Shown here piece by piece: positions 5,318-7,259 of a stretch of 7,259 nt of DNA. The DNA comes from Christensenellaceae bacterium (GTDB lineage: Bacteria > Bacillota > Clostridia > Christensenellales > UBA1750), in the NCBI GenBank assembly GCA_031287285.1, contig JAITTC010000170.1:1-7259 (forward strand), given 5' to 3'. Numbering within the stretch: the stretch's first letter is position 1; each line of letters begins with the position of its first letter. Under the pieces are notes generated by a model. It worked only from the letters and a program-made list of their open reading frames with translations. It was not told the DNA's origin and made no database searches. The position numbers and the translations under genes were made by a program.

Positions 5318-5524
5318 ATGTTCCAGGTAACGAAGGAAATGACCATCGCTTCCGTCATCCGCGAGGATCCCGAGTCCGCTCCGGTCTTCATGAACTACGG
5401 AATGCATTGCCTCTATTGCCCGCACGCCTCTGCAGAGTCCATCGGCCTTGCCGCTGACGTTCACGGCATCGACGCGGACGCGCTGGTCGTCGATCTCAAC
5501 AAGTACTTCGCCGAAAAGCAATAA
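5318..5524 (+). CDS. DUF1858 / hybrid-cluster-protein-associated redox disulfide protein
   Basis: The product is 68 residues, a typical stand-alone length for this domain (TIGR03980/DUF1858). The N-terminal TKEMTIASVIREDPESAPVF segment is followed by the signature NYGMHCLYCPHASAES, with a CxxC pair at C31 and C34, and then a short helical tail that includes DADALVVDLNKYF. The family is thought to act as a small cytoplasmic redox-disulfide or ligand-binding module and is often encoded near hybrid cluster protein genes. No partner is present here. AAGGGGG at 5304-5310 lies 7 bases before the ATG. It has its own promoter and terminator, so it is a single-gene transcript. Confidence 0.9.
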   Translation: MFQVTKEMTIASVIREDPESAPVFMNYGMHCLYCPHASAESIGLAADVHGIDADALVVDLNKYFAEKQ

Positions 5525-5543
5525 GGTCTGAAGGGCCCATCCG

Positions 5544-5570
5544 AAGCGCCGGCACTGCCGGCGCTTTTCT
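5544..5570 (+). terminator. Rho-independent terminator of the DUF1858 gene
   Basis: AAGCGCCGGC (5544-5553) and GCCGGCGCTT (5557-5566) form a perfect 10-bp stem with a 3-base loop, ACT, followed by TTTTCTT. It begins 20 bases after the stop codon. Confidence 0.92.
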
Positions 5571-5729
5571 TCAGCTCTTCGCTAAAACTCTAATATTTTG
5601 CTTTTTACAGCCTTATTCTATAAACGCAACAGCATCTTTTTATGCTTTATATGATTTTTTTGCCGTTTTAACGTTGTTTAACTCCGTTGTGTTTTTAGTC
5701 GAACTTTGTGGAAAGCGCACAAAATCGCC

Positions 5730-5757
5730 TTGCATTTCTGTCCGCCTTATGTAGAAT
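5730..5757 (+). promoter_or_regulatory. Possible promoter of the solute-binding lipoprotein gene
   Basis: TTGCAT (5730-5735), a 16-bp spacer and TAGAAT (5752-5757) would start transcription near 5764, leaving a leader of about 100 bases. This is the best match I see, but weaker alternatives exist in the AT-rich stretch upstream. Confidence 0.4.
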
Positions 5758-5819
5758 GGTTGAAGTGACCGTGCGCCGGCGAATCAGAACGAGAAATTTC
5801 GCTGTATTCAGCGCAGGGC

Positions 5820-5836
5820 TCACAGCACGGATGTGA
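5820..5836 (+). promoter_or_regulatory. Dyad TCACA-N7-TGTGA in the lipoprotein leader
   Basis: TCACA at 5820-5824 and TGTGA at 5832-5836 flank GCACGGA, ending 8 bases before the AAGGAGG ribosome site. It could be an operator or a small hairpin near the ribosome site. The arms are in the opposite order to a CRP site, so a CRP role is not suggested. Confidence 0.3.
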
Positions 5837-5862
5837 AAACACCGAAGGAGGAAACCTAAACC

Positions 5863-7259
5863 ATGAAGAAAGTCCTTGCTTTGCTTCTTGTGGTGGCGAT
5901 GGCCGCTTTGGCCCTTGCGGGCTGCACCCAGCCCTCTGCCGCCCCCGAAACGAACGCCCCCGCCGCCACGGATGGCGCGGATGCAGGAAGCACCCCCGCT
6001 GAGGGCGGCGAGCCGAGTGCCGAGCGCACCCCCGCCACGATCACCTTCCTGCATTCCGGCTCCGCCAGGACGACCATCGATCTTTGGCACGACACGCCGG
6101 TGGGCAAGGCCCTGGCCGAGCTTACGAACGTCGATCTGAGCATCGAGTTCCTCGTCGGCTCCGACGTGCGCCAGAAGGCCTCTTTGCTGATCGCCTCGGG
6201 CCAGTACCCGGATCTCGTCAACACCGGCGACGCTTCCGGCGACTACTACGGCGCGGGCGCCTTCGTGCCCCTGGATGAATACCTTGATAAGTATGAGAAC
6301 CTGGGCCGCGCCTACAACGAGGTTAACCGCAAGCTGATGACGCAGGCGGACGGCCACATCTATTGGCTCGGCGCACAGCCCAGCGAAAACGCGGTTTATC
6401 CTTCCGCGGGCTACTATCTCAACATGGATCTGCTCAAGCAGAACGATTACCCGATGGTGACGGACTTTGAGGTCTGGCAACAGCTGATCATCGACTACGT
6501 CGCCGCGAACCCGACCTTTAACGATCAGCCCACCATCGGCATTTCCGAGCCTTCCGAAGCTTGGCGCGCCTCGGCGCTTCAATACGGCGGCTCGCGCTTC
6601 CTGATGGGCTACCAGAACGACGGCCTGACGGTCATCGATCCGGAAAGCCTCGAGGCCAAGATCATCATGGACTCCGACTTCCAGAAGACCTTCGTGAAGA
6701 TGCTCAACCACATGTGGAATGCGGGCGTCGCGGATCCCGAGATGTTCATGCAGACCAACGACCAGTACCTGGCTAAGCTCGGCTCCGGCCGCATCGCCGG
6801 CCTTTACGATCAGCGCTCCATGATCCAGAACGGCATCGACGCGCTGGTCGCCACCACCCCCGAGCGCAACCTGGTGGCCTTCCCGGTGGTGCTGCCCGGC
6901 GTAACGACCGAGCGCTACCGCGGCCCGCGCAACTTCGGCGGCGGTTCCGGCCTGGCCATCACCACTTCCGCGAAGGATCCCGACCGCGTAGCCCAGTTCC
7001 TCGATGATATCGCGACCGAAGAAGCGCAGATCATCATCCACTGGGGCGTTGAGGGCGAGGATTGGTCCTACGACGCGGATGGCAAGCTGACGAAGACCGA
7101 CGAGCAGTGGGCTTCCTTCCGGAACGCGGAATTCAAGCAGGAGCGCGGCATCGAGCAGTTCGATACCTACTTCTATATCCTGCCCCTTCTGCAGCCGCTG
7201 CCGACCTCGGGCTCGATCCTCTCGCCGACCAACAACGAAGCCTACGTCGTGCGCGCCTA
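5863..7259 (+). CDS. ABC transporter extracellular solute-binding lipoprotein, 3' truncated
   Basis: 465 codons are open from the ATG at 5863 to the window edge, with no stop. The N-terminus is a lipoprotein signal: KK, a hydrophobic run and the lipobox LAGC with lipidated C21. An Ala/Pro/Thr/Glu-rich flexible linker (about 22-57) follows, which would tether the protein outside the membrane. The domain from about 58 starts TPATITFLHSG and carries PVGKALAELTNVDLSIEFLV and KASLLIASGQYPDLV. This fits the large Bacillota family-1 (sugar or oligosaccharide ABC) binding proteins, usually about 500-560 residues, so most of the gene is present. Permease genes would be expected nearby, but none is in view. 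AAGGAGG at 5845-5851 precedes the ATG by 11 bases. The ligand is unknown. Confidence 0.92.
   Translation, partial: MKKVLALLLVVAMAALALAGCTQPSAAPETNAPAATDGADAGSTPAEGGEPSAERTPATITFLHSGSARTTIDLWHDTPVGKALAELTNVDLSIEFLVGSDVRQKASLLIASGQYPDLVNTGDASGDYYGAGAFVPLDEYLDKYENLGRAYNEVNRKLMTQADGHIYWLGAQPSENAVYPSAGYYLNMDLLKQNDYPMVTDFEVWQQLIIDYVAANPTFNDQPTIGISEPSEAWRASALQYGGSRFLMGYQNDGLTVIDPESLEAKIIMDSDFQKTFVKMLNHMWNAGVADPEMFMQTNDQYLAKLGSGRIAGLYDQRSMIQNGIDALVATTPERNLVAFPVVLPGVTTERYRGPRNFGGGSGLAITTSAKDPDRVAQFLDDIATEEAQIIIHWGVEGEDWSYDADGKLTKTDEQWASFRNAEFKQERGIEQFDTYFYILPLLQPLPTSGSILSPTNNEAYVVRA

Larger units (their letters stand above)
5571..5862 (+). other. AT-rich intergenic leader before the lipoprotein gene
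   Basis: After the terminator, about 5585-5700 is strikingly AT-rich compared with the rest of the window, with several runs of five to seven T. No coding region is supported. It then returns to mixed composition. It most likely holds the promoter region of the solute-binding lipoprotein. A short dyad, GAAATTTC, occurs at 5793-5800. Confidence 0.6.

Noticed and set aside
5820..5836. CRP or cre operator
   Set aside because: The half-sites are in the reverse order for CRP and the bases do not fit the cre consensus, so only an unnamed dyad is reported.
5695..7041. A 448-codon minus-strand open frame
   Set aside because: It lies antisense to the clearly coding lipoprotein gene, whose signal peptide, lipobox and binding-protein motifs are convincing. 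Its translation looks like codon-bias shadow rather than a protein.

Overview
The window is GC-rich and looks like a low-redundancy stretch of a Gram-positive Clostridia-type (Bacillota) chromosome. The evidence is the secG-rnr gene pair, a DUF1858 redox-disulfide protein, strong GGAGG-type ribosome sites, sigma-A-like promoters and a solute-binding lipoprotein of the large Bacillota sugar-ABC type. I infer a high-GC clostridial relative; no marker here fixes the genus.

Layout. Bases 1-330 (+) hold the C-terminal part of a Nudix hydrolase, cut by the window edge. It converges on rnr across a 422-bp gap (331-752) filled with palindromic and MITE-like repeats. Minus-strand genes follow: rnr (RNase R, 2783 down to 753) is preceded by secG (3121 down to 2873), which has a clear promoter at 3155-3183. 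A strong hairpin lies between secG and rnr. Bases 3184-4015 contain no credible gene. They hold an array in which the last 19 codons plus stop of the neighbouring transporter gene, together with its downstream DNA, are repeated in tandem. The intact transporter (AbrB/TIGR03082-like duplicated membrane protein, GTG start at 5095) reads on the minus strand from 5095 to 4016. Its promoter diverges from that of a small plus-strand DUF1858 gene (5318-5524), which ends in a textbook terminator. After an AT-rich leader, a sugar-type solute-binding lipoprotein begins at 5863 and runs off the window.

Function. The genes are mostly unrelated housekeeping and envelope functions: nucleotide hydrolysis, protein export (SecG), RNA decay and quality control (RNase R), a putative transporter, a redox-disulfide protein and a nutrient-binding lipoprotein. 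Only secG-rnr is a recognised conserved neighbourhood. The most unusual content is in the repeats: the transporter-tail array at 3242-4075, with five copies of a nested ~80-bp sub-repeat, and the two kinds of inverted-repeat element at 332-467 and 585-703. I found no CRISPR array, tRNA, rRNA, transposase or defence system.
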